A DNA stretch of 6,300 nt from JBFGWM01 sp041588495 (GTDB lineage Bacteria; Pseudomonadota; Gammaproteobacteria; Pseudomonadales; JBFGWM01), in contig JBFGWM010000168.1 of NCBI GenBank assembly GCA_041588495.1, positions 1-6,300 of the forward strand, given 5' to 3'. Below the pieces are notes generated by a model, which was not told the DNA's origin, ran no database searches, and was given only the letters and a program-made list of their open reading frames with translations. Numbering within the stretch: position 1 is the first letter of the stretch; each line of letters opens with the position of its first letter. The translations under genes were made by a program, and so were the position numbers. Below, piece by piece: positions 6,055-6,300 of this stretch.

Positions 6055-6300
6055 ATTTCCCTCAGCACCTGGATCGGCGCCACGTTCACCACGCGCCGGG
6101 TGCCCAGCGCGCCACCCACCCCGATCAACACCGCGGCCACGGGTGGCAGCAGCAACCACAGCCGCCATTGTAGGCCGTAATCGAGTTCAAACAGGCGGGT
6201 GTACAGCTGCCACAGGACCAGCTCGGCCCCGGCCGCCGCGAGCAGGCCCGACAGCAGTCCGAGCAGCAGGAACTCGGTGAACTGCTGGCCGCGGATGCGC
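6051..6300 (-). CDS. ABC transporter permease, YbbP/FtsX-type, C-terminal end (runs off right edge)
   Basis: An open frame enters from the right edge and ends at TGA (6051-6053), giving the last 82 residues of a membrane protein. It reads RIRGQQFTEFLLLGLLSGLL at first, one transmembrane helix with its small-residue continuation (AAAGAELVLWQLY). A short loop follows, then a second helix (LWLLLPPVAAVLIGVGGALG), and the tail is TRRVVNVAPIQVLREI. This is the characteristic end of MacB/FtsX-fold permeases: a last helix followed by 'rrv...P..vLR', and most like YbbP, whose partner ATPase is YbbA. YbbAP systems are thought to pull hydrophobic molecules from the inner membrane rather than import solutes. 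The stop overlaps the next start as ATGA, so the DUF748 gene is very likely co-translated. The ATPase gene would be expected to the right, outside the window. The superfamily call is firm; the YbbP subfamily is likely. Confidence 0.8.
   Translation of the reverse strand, partial: RIRGQQFTEFLLLGLLSGLLAAAGAELVLWQLYTRLFELDYGLQWRLWLLLPPVAAVLIGVGGALGTRRVVNVAPIQVLREI
6058..6063 (-). promoter_or_regulatory. Ribosome binding site deciding the DUF748 start
   Basis: On the minus strand GAGGGA ends three bases before the ATG at 6052-6054, inside the last codons of the permease gene. It supports this start over the in-frame upstream start codons at up to 6168, which would overlap the permease frame by more than 100 bases. 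Confidence 0.55.

Noticed and set aside
6055..6168. A longer DUF748 start at 6168
   Set aside because: The added residues are Arg/Gly/Ala-rich and overlap the permease frame; the ATG at 6054 has a Shine-Dalgarno sequence and the classic ATGA overlap.

Overview
The window looks like chromosomal DNA from a GC-rich, Gram-negative bacterium, probably a gammaproteobacterium. The evidence is strong G/C third-position bias, an outer-membrane-type DUF1302 protein with a Sec signal peptide, a YihY/BrkB membrane protein, a YbbP-type permease and an AsmA-like DUF748 protein. The genus cannot be named from the sequence alone. I see no tRNA, rRNA, CRISPR array, insertion sequence, integrase or phage gene.

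Layout. (1) 1-365, minus: the N-terminal 121 residues of a DUF1302 outer-membrane protein whose gene runs off the left edge. (2) 366-651: an AT-rich intergenic stretch with candidate promoter elements. (3) 652-1802, minus: a two-gene unit, a hotdog acyl-CoA thioesterase followed by a NUDIX hydrolase of the CoA-pyrophosphatase type, overlapping by four bases (ATGA). (4) 1803-1922: a short divergent promoter region. (5) 1923-3260, plus: a YihY/UPF0761 inner-membrane protein with a cytosolic C-terminal extension. (6) 3261-3315: a short convergent junction with small GC-rich hairpins. (7) 3316-6300, minus: the last 82 codons of a YbbP/FtsX-type ABC permease, overlapping by ATGA with a 912-residue membrane-anchored DUF748/AsmA-like protein that ends in an OmpA-like region.

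How the genes may work together. The thioesterase and NUDIX enzyme both plausibly act on CoA species: one frees CoA from acyl-CoA and the other could degrade CoA. The YbbP-like permease and the DUF748 protein are translationally coupled and both belong to the inner membrane/periplasm. This makes a joint role in moving or extracting hydrophobic molecules across the envelope a reasonable but unproven idea. Every gene belongs to a recognisable family. I do not see a convincing new defence, mobile or RNA-based system. The permease-DUF748 pairing is the arrangement most worth following up.
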